A DNA stretch of 11,565 nt from Planctomycetaceae bacterium. Lineage in GTDB: Bacteria > Planctomycetota > Planctomycetia > Planctomycetales > Planctomycetaceae. Shown piece after piece: positions 1 through 6,764 of the stretch (positions are counted from its first letter, which is position 1; every line of letters begins with the position of its first letter). The notes under the pieces were generated by a model. That model searched no databases, was not told the origin of the DNA, and saw nothing but the letters and a program-made list of their open reading frames with translations. The stretch lies in assembly GCA_016795125.1 (NCBI GenBank), contig JAEUIG010000843.1:1-11565 (forward strand). The letters are read 5' to 3'. The position numbers and the translations under genes are program-made.

Positions 1-1
1 G

Positions 2-1309
2 CTGTCGGAGGAACGACTCAAGGTCATCGCCGACTGGATCAACGGCGGCGCGAAGTTCGACGGGCGAACCCAGGACCTGTCGCTGGCCGACCTGATTGCC
101 AATGCGCCGCTCGATCCATCGGTCGTCATTCCGAAGCCCAAGGGATCGGAGACGGTGTCCTTCACCCGCGACGTGGCGCCGTTCATGGCGAACCTCTGCG
201 GCGGGTGCCACAGCCGGGAGAACCGGAATGGCGGCCTGTGCCTGGAAACGTTCTACGACATGATGAAGGGGGGCGACAGCGGCGTGGTCGTGATCCCCGG
301 CGACGGCGAGAACAGCCGGCTGTTCCGTTTGACGGGGGGCCTGGAGAATCCCCGCATGCCGCAGGGGCAGGCCCGCATCACGCGGAAGAACTACGAAGAC
401 CTCAAGCAGTGGTTTGCAGAAGGCTGCGTGTACGACGGCGAGGACCCCCGCGCGCCGCTGCGATCGTTCGTGCGCAGCCAGTCGGACATCGACGCCGAAA
501 AGTTTGCGGCGATGACTGCGGAACAATTCCACTCGCTGCGGCAGGAGCGGACGATCAAGCAGTTCAAGGACGCGCTGCCGAATGACACGGCACAGACGCT
601 GGAGACGGACGAGTTTCTGATGATCGGCAATGTCACGGCGGAGCGGCTGCAGCAGGTGGCCGACTGGTCCGCCGATCAGACCGGCAAGCTCCGGAAGCTG
701 TTTGGCGAGCAGAGTGAGCAGTTGTGGAAAGGGCGGCTGGCGGTGTTCGTTCTGAAGGACCGGTTCAGCTACGACGAATTCAACCTGGTGATCGAGAAGC
801 GCGAAGCGCCTGCGGAGCTGACCGGACATTCGACGGTCGTGCCGACGTTTGAGGATGCGTACATTGCCTTGCTGGACGTGGGAGACGAACCGCGCGAGGA
901 ATCGCCGACGCTGCACATCAACGTGGTGGACCACCTGACCGGGGCGTTTCTGAAGCGCGACGGAGGGCGGGTGCCGGTGTGGGTCCAGCGCGGACTGGGG
1001 CTGTCACTGGCGGCCCAGGCCGAGCTGGGGAATCCGTACCTGCGGCGCCTGCCGGCGCAGGCGAAGCAGCACGTCGGCGCGCTGGGCAGTCCGTCGGACA
1101 TCTTCGCCGACGGTACGTTCTCGCCGGCCGTGCTGCCGCCGGTCGCGTATTCGCTCGTCGACTACATGCTCGACGTGGGGGGGGCACAGCGTTTCGCGCG
1201 GTTCGCGGATGAGCTGAGCGACGGGAAAGACACGGCGACAGCGCTGCGCGCCGTGTACGATTCCGACGCGGACACGCTGGCCCGCGGGTATGTGCGCGCG
1301 TTGAAGTAG
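2..1309 (+). CDS. Planctomycete cytochrome-c-like protein with degenerate gluzincin-like tail (5' truncated)
   Basis: The reading frame is open from the first bases of the window, so the gene starts upstream; 435 residues are visible. The first 20 or so residues (ADWINGGAKFDG) look like the end of one planctomycete cytochrome-c-like domain. A second domain follows, with a haem-binding CGGCH motif at visible residues 66-70 (bases 197-211) and a distal MPQG segment that could supply the axial Met. The C-terminal half, from about residue 245, has the layout of gluzincin/DUF1570-like peptidases: a 'VFVLKDRFSYDEF' strand, then VVDHLTGAFL at 923-952 where HExxH is expected, then PVWVQRGLGLSL where WxxEGLA is expected. 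The catalytic His, Glu, His and downstream Glu all appear replaced, so I infer a non-catalytic scaffold. It is probably exported, since haem attachment occurs outside the cytoplasm, but the signal peptide lies off-window. Family assignment is by motif only. Confidence 0.85.
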   Translation: MSEERLKVIADWINGGAKFDGRTQDLSLADLIANAPLDPSVVIPKPKGSETVSFTRDVAPFMANLCGGCHSRENRNGGLCLETFYDMMKGGDSGVVVIPGDGENSRLFRLTGGLENPRMPQGQARITRKNYEDLKQWFAEGCVYDGEDPRAPLRSFVRSQSDIDAEKFAAMTAEQFHSLRQERTIKQFKDALPNDTAQTLETDEFLMIGNVTAERLQQVADWSADQTGKLRKLFGEQSEQLWKGRLAVFVLKDRFSYDEFNLVIEKREAPAELTGHSTVVPTFEDAYIALLDVGDEPREESPTLHINVVDHLTGAFLKRDGGRVPVWVQRGLGLSLAAQAELGNPYLRRLPAQAKQHVGALGSPSDIFADGTFSPAVLPPVAYSLVDYMLDVGGAQRFARFADELSDGKDTATALRAVYDSDADTLARGYVRALK

Positions 1310-1386
1310 TTGGAGTTCAGCCTTCAGGCTGCTTCGGTGCGAAAGAGAGCCGACCTGTGTGCGGCAGGCTGAAGCCTGAACTCCAA
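1310..1386. repeat. Inverted-repeat element with two nested tetraloop hairpins
   Basis: The element starts at the base right after the upstream stop codon. Two 23-nt arms (1310-1332 and 1364-1386) are inverted copies matching at 21 of 23 positions. Each arm also folds on itself: CAGCC-TTCA-GGCTG at 1318-1331 and CAGGC-TGAA-GCCTG at 1365-1378. The two arm-to-arm mismatches fall at paired positions of these inner hairpins, so both inner stems stay perfect. There is no U-tract, so it is not a classical intrinsic terminator, but it could protect or end the upstream transcript. Its form suggests a dispersed, REP-like element. Confidence 0.7.
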
Positions 1387-1394
1387 CGGGTCGA

Positions 1395-1424
1395 TTGACC
1401 GGCTCGCGTGTGACACCGTATCAC
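1395..1424 (+). promoter_or_regulatory. Candidate sigma70-type promoter for the YdjY-domain gene
   Basis: TTGACC at 1395-1400 matches the -35 consensus at 5 of 6 positions, and TATCAC at 1419-1424 matches the -10 at 4 of 6, with an 18-bp spacer. Transcription would start near 1431, leaving a leader of about 160 nt before the ATG at 1593. The leader contains a short hairpin, CTTGC-AGTG-GCAAG, shortly before the gene. The match is by eye to the E. coli consensus, which is only an approximate guide in planctomycetes. Confidence 0.4.
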
Positions 1425-1592
1425 TGGTGCTGGCGGTTTTTTCGCCGGTGTCGCCGATGGAATGTCGTCGTGCAGGGCGTTTCACGACGCTGATCCGCGG
1501 AGTGCGGCAGTTTCTGATTGCGCCCCGTCGGGAACGCAACTTGCCCTTGCAGTGGCAAGCGAGTTCTCAGACGCCCTCACAGATTGGTCCCC

Positions 1593-2501
1593 ATGAAACG
1601 AGCATGCGTTTTCGCGATTCTGCTGGGTCTGGCGGCTTCCGGCAGCGTGCGGGCCGCCGATCCGGCCGCTGCACAGCCGGCCGTAGAGCCGACGGCGGAC
1701 GGTGCGCCCGTCGCGCTGAATCCGCAGAAGACGGTGCTCCTCGATCGCACCCACGGCCGGCTGCTGCTCAAGGCGAAGGTCGTCCTGCGCGAGGGGGTGC
1801 TGGAGATGCTGATCTGCAAGGCGCAGACGAAGGAGCATGAGTCGATCCTGTCGATCGACGCGGACGCCTATCTGATTCATGCCGGCCTGCTGCTGCTCGG
1901 GGCACAGCCGGGATCACCGGCGACGTACGACACGCAGTTTCATCCGCCGACCGGTCAGGAGATCGATATCCACTTTGCCTGGACGGACGAGCAGGGGCAG
2001 GAGCAGCGTGTTCACGCCAGGACGTGGGTGCGGCACGTCACGCGGCGCTACTACGAAGCGCCGCTGGCGAAAGTCCCGGCAGGGGTGACCGTCGGCAAGG
2101 GATCCGACCTGCGTTACGACGAGAAGAACAAGCTGCTGATCTGGTTCGGCCAGATGTCGGAGACGCAGCGGGATGCACTGCTGAAGCTCTCCGCCAACGC
2201 CGAATACCAGGCGGCGATCACATCGTTCTTCGACGACAGCCGGTCGCGCGAGATCGACGCTCAATGGGTGTTTGCCGGCAGCGGGTTTTTTGAGCAGGAG
2301 GACGGCCGCAAGTATTACATGGCGGAAAGCGGGGACGTTGTCTGCGTGGCGAATTTCGGCGACGCCCTGCTGGACGTCACGGTGGAGAGTTCGTCGTCGA
2401 ACGACCAGGGCCTGCTGTTTGAACCCTACACGGAGCGCGTGCCGCCGCTGGGGACGGAAGTCACGGTGGAACTGACGCCGGTGAAGGGGGAGGGGGAGTA
2501 G
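1593..2501 (+). CDS. Secreted YdjY-domain-containing protein
   Basis: This encodes a 302-aa protein. I chose the ATG at 1593 over a TTG 75 bases upstream because it directly begins a signal peptide: MKR, then the hydrophobic AILLGLAASG, then VRA-AD with cleavage near residue 21. The mature protein has an acidic, Ala/Pro-rich linker (about 22-40). A conserved-looking core follows, including the CKAQTKEHESIL block (75-86) and IHAGLLLLGAQPG (95-107), which match the YdjY domain as found in many planctomycete secreted proteins. The C-terminal 150 residues (VWFGQ-like LLIWFGQMSE, SFFDDSRSREIDAQWVFAGSGFFE, YYMAESGDVVCVANF) form a second region seen with such proteins. The domain has no established biochemical role that I know of. 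It is probably periplasmic. No Shine-Dalgarno sequence is evident. It is a stand-alone gene with its own candidate promoter. Confidence 0.85.
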   Translation: MKRACVFAILLGLAASGSVRAADPAAAQPAVEPTADGAPVALNPQKTVLLDRTHGRLLLKAKVVLREGVLEMLICKAQTKEHESILSIDADAYLIHAGLLLLGAQPGSPATYDTQFHPPTGQEIDIHFAWTDEQGQEQRVHARTWVRHVTRRYYEAPLAKVPAGVTVGKGSDLRYDEKNKLLIWFGQMSETQRDALLKLSANAEYQAAITSFFDDSRSREIDAQWVFAGSGFFEQEDGRKYYMAESGDVVCVANFGDALLDVTVESSSSNDQGLLFEPYTERVPPLGTEVTVELTPVKGEGE

Positions 2502-2547
2502 CGGGTTGTGGCACGGACAAGAGGGTGGCGGACGCATAGACCGTTCG

Positions 2548-2583
2548 CCCTCACCCCCGACCCCTCTCCCGGAGGGAGAGGGG
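2548..2583. repeat. CCCTCACCCC-type interspersed hairpin repeat
   Basis: CCCTCACCCCCGA is followed by a perfect 10-bp stem (2561-2570 with 2574-2583) closed by a 3-nt GGA loop. Short elements of this form, CCCTCACCCC followed by CCCTCTCCC and its complement, are dispersed in intergenic regions of many high-GC bacterial genomes. It lies 46 bases after the YdjY-gene stop and could end or stabilise that transcript, although no U-tract follows it. Confidence 0.6.
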
Positions 2584-2707
2584 GGAACGGGTGCGCCTCG
2601 GAGATGAACCAGGTGGCTCGTGAATCGCGTCATCCGGGAGCTGACGCTGCCCGGCACGGCGTCCCCCTCTGCCCCTCTTCGTAGCAGTCCTGCTGCGGGG
2701 TTCCGGC

Positions 2708-2732
2708 AAAGTTTGACGCCCGCGCAAACTTT
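2708..2732. promoter_or_regulatory. Perfect 8-bp inverted repeat overlapping a possible -35 box
   Basis: AAAGTTTG (2708-2715) and CAAACTTT (2725-2732) are exact inverted copies with a 9-nt spacer. A/T-rich arms stand out in this G/C-rich region, which suits either a dimeric regulator site or a small hairpin. TTGACG at 2713-2718 overlaps the left arm and could be a -35 for the DUF1571 gene, but the hexamer 17 bp downstream (GGCAAT) is a poor -10. Confidence 0.4.
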
Positions 2733-2948
2733 CGCGGCAATCGGTGATCCGACTCCGGCAACGATTGCGCGTGCCGGACTTGAATGCTTCACAGCATCCC
2801 CGCGCAGGTTCCGATCTCTTAACAGACTGCCCTCTCTTCTGCGCCCCGCCGGAACGGGCTGTCCGGCCGCTGAGGAAGAGTCGCCCGTCCCCTCCCCTGC
2901 CGCCGATGGTCCGGCTCCCTGAACCAGTTTCCTCGTAAGGACTGACGC

Positions 2949-3950
2949 ATGACGCGTGCCCTCACGTCTCCAGCGCGCGGTTCGCGCGGCCCCAACTTTT
3001 GCGCCCTGCTGATTACGGGCGCCGTCTTCGGCTACATCACAATTAACAGCGACCCGGTCATTTCCGGGACCGAGTCCCTGGATGCGACGGCCGCGATCGG
3101 CCCTCCGCAGATCACGCTGCCTCCCGCTCCTCCGCTCTCACTGCGGAACGCCGAACGGGAAGGCCTCATCGAACAGCCGGCAGTCGAGGAAGCGACAGTC
3201 AACGTCGCGCCGGCCACTGCGGATCCCGACGTGCTCACCGGCCGGTGGGCCATGTTGCTGAGCGTCACCATGCTGCAGCGCGGCTGCGAGAAGTTCCAGC
3301 ACGTCTCGGATTACACCGCGACAATGTACAAGCAGGAACGGATCGGCGGCGAACTGCTCGACGGCTCGACGATGTCCATGAAGCTGCGCCACGAGCCGTT
3401 CAGCGTGTATATGAAGTGGCTCGACGGCGACAAGGGGCGGCAGCTGATTTACGTGGACGGCCAGAACGACGGCAACCTGCTGGTGCAACTGGGAGGCGTC
3501 AAAGGCCGGCTGCTGGGGACGCTGAGCATCGATCCCACCGGTTCGCAGGCGATGGCCGAATCGCGGTATCCCATCACCGGCGCGGGCCTCCTGCGCCTCG
3601 CGAAGAAGATCGTCGAGTACCGGCAGCACGACCTGGAACGCGGCACGGGCGTGCACTGCGAAATGTACGACAACCAGGAGCTCAACGGACGTCCGTGCTA
3701 CATGTTCGTGACGACCTACGACGGCCCCGAGTATTCCGAAACGTATCGCAAGGCGGTGTGCTACATCGACAAGGAACTGTCGATGCCGGTCTGCGTCCGC
3801 AACTACACCTGGGCGGTCGACGCCGATCCGGCGACGATTGATGACCAGACGCTGATCGAGTTCTACAGCTACTCGGACATCAAGATCGAGCAAAGCCTGG
3901 TGGCCGAGGACTTTGATCGGGCGAATGCGTCCTACCGGATGCGGCGGTAG
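2949..3950 (+). CDS. DUF1571 domain-containing protein
   Basis: This 333-aa protein starts at the ATG at 2949, supported by AAGGA seven bases upstream. The N terminus has basic residues, then a hydrophobic segment at about residues 16-31 (FCALLITGAVFGYITI), so it is a signal anchor or uncleaved signal. A Pro/Ala-rich linker runs to about residue 95. The rest fits DUF1571: DYTATMYKQERIGGEL (121-136), HEPFSVYMKWL (148-158), a YVDGQNDGNLLVQ strand, the AVCYIDKELSMPVCVRNYTW block (289-308) and DFDRANASYRM near the end. Family members are mostly planctomycete cell-envelope proteins of unknown function; the beta-rich fold has been compared with lipoprotein-carrier folds such as LolA, an idea I cannot test here. 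The gene is followed 32 bp later by a strong terminator hairpin. Confidence 0.9.
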   Translation: MTRALTSPARGSRGPNFCALLITGAVFGYITINSDPVISGTESLDATAAIGPPQITLPPAPPLSLRNAEREGLIEQPAVEEATVNVAPATADPDVLTGRWAMLLSVTMLQRGCEKFQHVSDYTATMYKQERIGGELLDGSTMSMKLRHEPFSVYMKWLDGDKGRQLIYVDGQNDGNLLVQLGGVKGRLLGTLSIDPTGSQAMAESRYPITGAGLLRLAKKIVEYRQHDLERGTGVHCEMYDNQELNGRPCYMFVTTYDGPEYSETYRKAVCYIDKELSMPVCVRNYTWAVDADPATIDDQTLIEFYSYSDIKIEQSLVAEDFDRANASYRMRR

Positions 3951-3982
3951 TCCGACGACGCTGGCTTACGAATGCGAAATGC

Positions 3983-4022
3983 AGCCGGCCCGCGAGGCAT
4001 CCGCGGGCCGGCTTTCGTTATT
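3983..4022. terminator. Intrinsic terminator between convergent genes
   Basis: A perfect 12-bp G/C-rich stem (AGCCGGCCCGCG at 3983-3994 with 4002-4013) and a 7-nt loop are followed by TTCGTTATT. It sits between the plus-strand DUF1571 gene (stop at 3950) and the convergent zinc-ribbon gene (stop at 4060). The T-rich tail favours termination on the plus strand. The upstream GCGAAAT gives a shorter A/T tract, so weak bidirectional use is possible. Confidence 0.8.
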
Positions 4023-4059
4023 GCACGAGCGCTGATCGCCCGCTTGCGGCTTCGCAGCG

Positions 4060-6564
4060 TCATCGCGCCGCCGTCTCCGGAGTCTCAGCAGTCGCCGGGG
4101 GACGCAGTTTCAGCCCCAGCATGCAGCCTCGGAAGAACGCCGCCTGTTCGGTGGCGGACAGCCCGAACTGCGACCGTTTGCGCCACACGTCCGAGTGCCT
4201 GTCATCCCGGACGACGGCGGCGGCGATCAGCAGCACGCCGTCTTCCCGCAGCAGCGGATCGATCGTGTTCATGACCAGGTCCAGCGCCTTGTCGGTATTG
4301 CCGGCTTTCAGCAGCCGGCTGATGCCGCGCAGCGCGGCGACCTGCGACGTGTAGTAATCCCCCGGTTCCTGCTGATCGTACGACCGCAGCATGTCGGCCG
4401 CCTGTCGCATGTTGCTGCCGTCAATCGCTGCCGGGAAGGCCAGCGCGAGGCGGTCGCGCGCATCGATTCGCAGCTTGTTGGCGGGAATGGCCTGCTGGAC
4501 CTGCGAGACCAGCTCGGCCTGTTTGGCGACGCTGGCGTACGCCACGATGGTCCCTGGCAGCAGGGTGGCGAAGTACGGCTCTCGCTCGGCGGAATCTGTC
4601 TGGCGTTCGCGGGCGGCGATTTCCTCCCACAACGGCTGCAGAACGCCGAACGCGGCGGTGCGACGCAGCAGCCGGACCTGCAGATCGAACCGCGCGGTCG
4701 CCTCGTCGTGAATCACGCCGCACTGCTTGCGGTAGCGGTTGAAGGCGAGGAAGAGCTGGGCGTCTTCCAGTGCGAGCGCGGACTTCAGCTTCGCTTCCAG
4801 GCCGGAGCGGTTCTGCTCGCATTCGTCGAGCAGGGCCGTTGTGGCGGCCGGAGAGGGAGCCGTTCCGCGCAGGTGCGCCACAGCGCGCGTCATCGTCGTC
4901 CAGGCGGCGGCAACGTCTCCCAGTGACGCCTGCACCTGGGCGACATCTGCGGCCGCCAGCGCGGCGGCGCGTCCGGCGGCAGGGTCGGGCAACCCCGCCC
5001 GCGGCTGTCCGTCGGAATCGTAGATCGCCTTGAGATTGGGAACTTTCAGCGACTCCACCGATACGGGGAGGCTGTCCAGTGCGGCGACCGCCTGTGACAG
5101 CGACTGTTCGGCGGCCGTCTTGTCTCCACGCAGTTGCTGGGCATCAGCGATCGCCGCCCACACGCGCGCCTGCCCTGCGGGACTCAGGCCGGGAATGACA
5201 TTCGTCACCGAGGGCGGAACGCTCCCTCCGCCAGCTGCAACGCCGGATTGTGCGAGCGTTCCCGCCCACGCCGCGACGGCATTATCACGAACGGCCGGAT
5301 CCCCCGCCGCTTGTGCCCAGGCGAGCGCCTCGGACTCGTGCCCCTGTGCGATGAGGGACAAGGTCACATTCACCCATTGGGCGCTCGGCATGTCGTGCAG
5401 CCACGGCCGGCCGGCCGGCGTGTCGAGATCGAGGGTGCCGCTGTCGAGCGCGATGCGCCACAGGACACCCGCGCGCCCGCGCATGCCGGAGTCGTCGGAC
5501 AGCGCCGCGACGCCGCGGGCGTCGTCGGTCCGGCCGGCGATGACCAGTGCGGCGGCGAGCCGGCCGGCGGCATCGAACGAGTCGCGTCCGAGCTTCGGCA
5601 CGCTGGCGATCTTCGCGAGCGCATCATTCAGTGCGGCGGTGGCGCCGGCGGCGTCTCCGGCTGTGGTCAGTCCGGAAGCAATCGAAACCAGCGGCTCAAC
5701 CTCGAAGTAAGGTTCGTAGCCGGCGACCTTCTGCATGTCGGCGAGCTGCTCGCGGGCCTTGTCGAACTCTCCGGCGCTGGCGAAGGCCTCGGCCGACATG
5801 CGGCGGCCAAAGGGCTTGCTGCGGTTGTTCTGACCGCGCTGAGCGGCCCGTTCGACTTCGGTCAGCGAGGTGGTGCGGACTTCGTCGAGAGCGATCGGTG
5901 GCGGCCCCTCGGGGCCTTTGGGCGTCCTGGCGACAAGCACGCTTTCGCCGTTGGCGCGTTGAGTCGGAACGGGCGTGGGACCTCCGGCGACCGGCGCCGC
6001 CTTGCCGGCGGATTCTTCCTTGATGACGAAGTGATACAGGGCCGCTCCCACGGCGGCGACGAGCGCCACGGCTGCCACAGCGAAGATGATGCCGGACAGC
6101 GAACGCTTCGGCTCCTCTTCAACCGGCTTTTCCTTCGGCTTGGGGACGGTGAAGATCGGCATCAGGCACTGCGGGTTGCAGCATTTGACCTCTTTGCCGA
6201 CCTGCTGGGGGGAGATGAAGCCGGGAGTCTCGCACATCGGGCAGACGACCCGCTGCATGCGCCCTTTCGCCGGCTTGGGGCTGACCGGGGGCGCCTTGAC
6301 GATCGACCGGGTATCGACTTCGAACGGATCGGTGCCGTCATCGAGTTCTTCGGCCGACGGCCGCTTTTTCACTCCGGCCGGTGCTCCCGGCTTTCCCGTC
6401 GCGGCGGCCGCGGCAGCCGCTTGCGGTTTTGCAGCCACCGCCGGCTTCGGCGCCGCAGGCTTGGCCGACGGCTTGCCGGACATCGACGCCCCGCAGAACG
6501 GGCAATCCTCGACGTCGTCTTCGAGAACCGATGCCTTACACGAGGGGCAATTGCGAAAATCCAT
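4060..6564 (-). CDS. Zinc-ribbon/transmembrane/TPR-like protein of unknown function
   Basis: This 834-aa protein shows four regions. First is an N-terminal zinc ribbon with C6, C9, C21 and C24 (CPSCKASVLEDDVEDCPFCG). Next is a low-complexity Ala/Lys/Pro linker (about 29-100) with an acidic patch, EELDDGTDPFE. A second ribbon follows with C108, C111 and C128/C129-C133 (CPMCETPGFI, KCCNPQCLMPIF). A single transmembrane helix at about 157-180 (IIFAVAAVALVAAVGAALYHFV) is followed by about 640 residues of helical repeats. Several of these have the TPR pattern of small-A-G-x-x-x-x-A (AGEFDKAREQLADM, GDKTAAEQSLSQAVAAL, GDVAAAWTTMTRAVAHL, AGNTDKALDLVMNTI). I infer an inner-membrane protein with cytoplasmic zinc fingers and an exported repeat scaffold for protein-protein contacts. 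No enzymatic motif was seen. The ATG at 6564 opens directly into the ribbon. No clear Shine-Dalgarno is present, but a good promoter lies 64-92 bp upstream. Confidence 0.88.
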   Translation of the reverse strand: MDFRNCPSCKASVLEDDVEDCPFCGASMSGKPSAKPAAPKPAVAAKPQAAAAAAATGKPGAPAGVKKRPSAEELDDGTDPFEVDTRSIVKAPPVSPKPAKGRMQRVVCPMCETPGFISPQQVGKEVKCCNPQCLMPIFTVPKPKEKPVEEEPKRSLSGIIFAVAAVALVAAVGAALYHFVIKEESAGKAAPVAGGPTPVPTQRANGESVLVARTPKGPEGPPPIALDEVRTTSLTEVERAAQRGQNNRSKPFGRRMSAEAFASAGEFDKAREQLADMQKVAGYEPYFEVEPLVSIASGLTTAGDAAGATAALNDALAKIASVPKLGRDSFDAAGRLAAALVIAGRTDDARGVAALSDDSGMRGRAGVLWRIALDSGTLDLDTPAGRPWLHDMPSAQWVNVTLSLIAQGHESEALAWAQAAGDPAVRDNAVAAWAGTLAQSGVAAGGGSVPPSVTNVIPGLSPAGQARVWAAIADAQQLRGDKTAAEQSLSQAVAALDSLPVSVESLKVPNLKAIYDSDGQPRAGLPDPAAGRAAALAAADVAQVQASLGDVAAAWTTMTRAVAHLRGTAPSPAATTALLDECEQNRSGLEAKLKSALALEDAQLFLAFNRYRKQCGVIHDEATARFDLQVRLLRRTAAFGVLQPLWEEIAARERQTDSAEREPYFATLLPGTIVAYASVAKQAELVSQVQQAIPANKLRIDARDRLALAFPAAIDGSNMRQAADMLRSYDQQEPGDYYTSQVAALRGISRLLKAGNTDKALDLVMNTIDPLLREDGVLLIAAAVVRDDRHSDVWRKRSQFGLSATEQAAFFRGCMLGLKLRPPATAETPETAAR

Positions 6565-6627
6565 GGACCGGTTCGACCGCGGCTGAGGAACCTCATGCCG
6601 CGCCCGAAACGCGGCAGATCAGGCGCC

Positions 6628-6656
6628 ATTCTATCCCGCATCCCGAGGGATGGGAA
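6628..6656 (-). promoter_or_regulatory. Candidate sigma70-type promoter for the zinc-ribbon gene
   Basis: Read on the minus strand, TTCCCA (plus positions 6651-6656) and TAGAAT (6628-6633) are separated by exactly 17 bp, matching consensus at 4 of 6 and 5 of 6 positions. Transcription would begin near 6621, giving a leader of about 57 nt before the ATG at 6564. A small palindrome, CATCC-CGAG-GGATG (6639-6652), lies between the two boxes and could be a regulator site. The same -10 hexamer, TAGAAT, precedes the STAS gene. Confidence 0.5.
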
Positions 6657-6710
6657 ACCGCGACGGCGGTCGCCGGAGGTAGAACGCGCGACGACCCGCC
6701 AAATTCAACC

Positions 6711-6732
6711 GGGGATTGCGGCAGAAATCCCC
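6711..6732 (-). terminator. Possible terminator after the SNF2 helicase gene
   Basis: A 7-bp perfect stem (6711-6717 with 6726-6732, GGGGATT/AATCCCC) and an 8-nt loop lie about 33 bp after the helicase stop on the minus strand. The sequence that follows on that strand, GGTTGAATTT, is only mildly T-rich, so termination strength is uncertain. Confidence 0.35.
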
Positions 6733-6764
6733 TGATCGACAGGCGACGGGGAGGCCACCGCCGT

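Larger units (their letters stand above)
2502..2948. other. 447-bp gene-free region
   Basis: No convincing gene is present. The open frames here (for example 2620-2922 plus and the minus frame running back into the YdjY gene) are Pro/Ser/Arg-rich, show no domain and look like high-GC shadows. The region holds a G/C-rich hairpin repeat (2548-2583), a palindromic site (2708-2732) and, at the end, the leader of the DUF1571 gene with AAGGA at 2937-2941, seven bases before its ATG. The last 200 bases are rich in C/T runs. Confidence 0.7.

Noticed and set aside
1914..2792. 292-codon minus-strand frame opposite the YdjY gene
   Set aside because: His/Arg-rich antisense composition, runs through the intergenic hairpin repeat, no recognisable domain.
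2620..2922. Possible 100-aa gene before the DUF1571 gene
   Set aside because: Pro/Ser/Arg-rich with no conserved pattern, no Shine-Dalgarno, and overlaps palindromic non-coding DNA.
5134..6735. 533-codon plus-strand open frame opposite the zinc-ribbon gene
   Set aside because: Arg/Gly/Arg-rich shadow of a high-GC gene on the other strand; no domain, no ribosome-binding site, and the minus-strand frame has clear zinc ribbons and a membrane helix.
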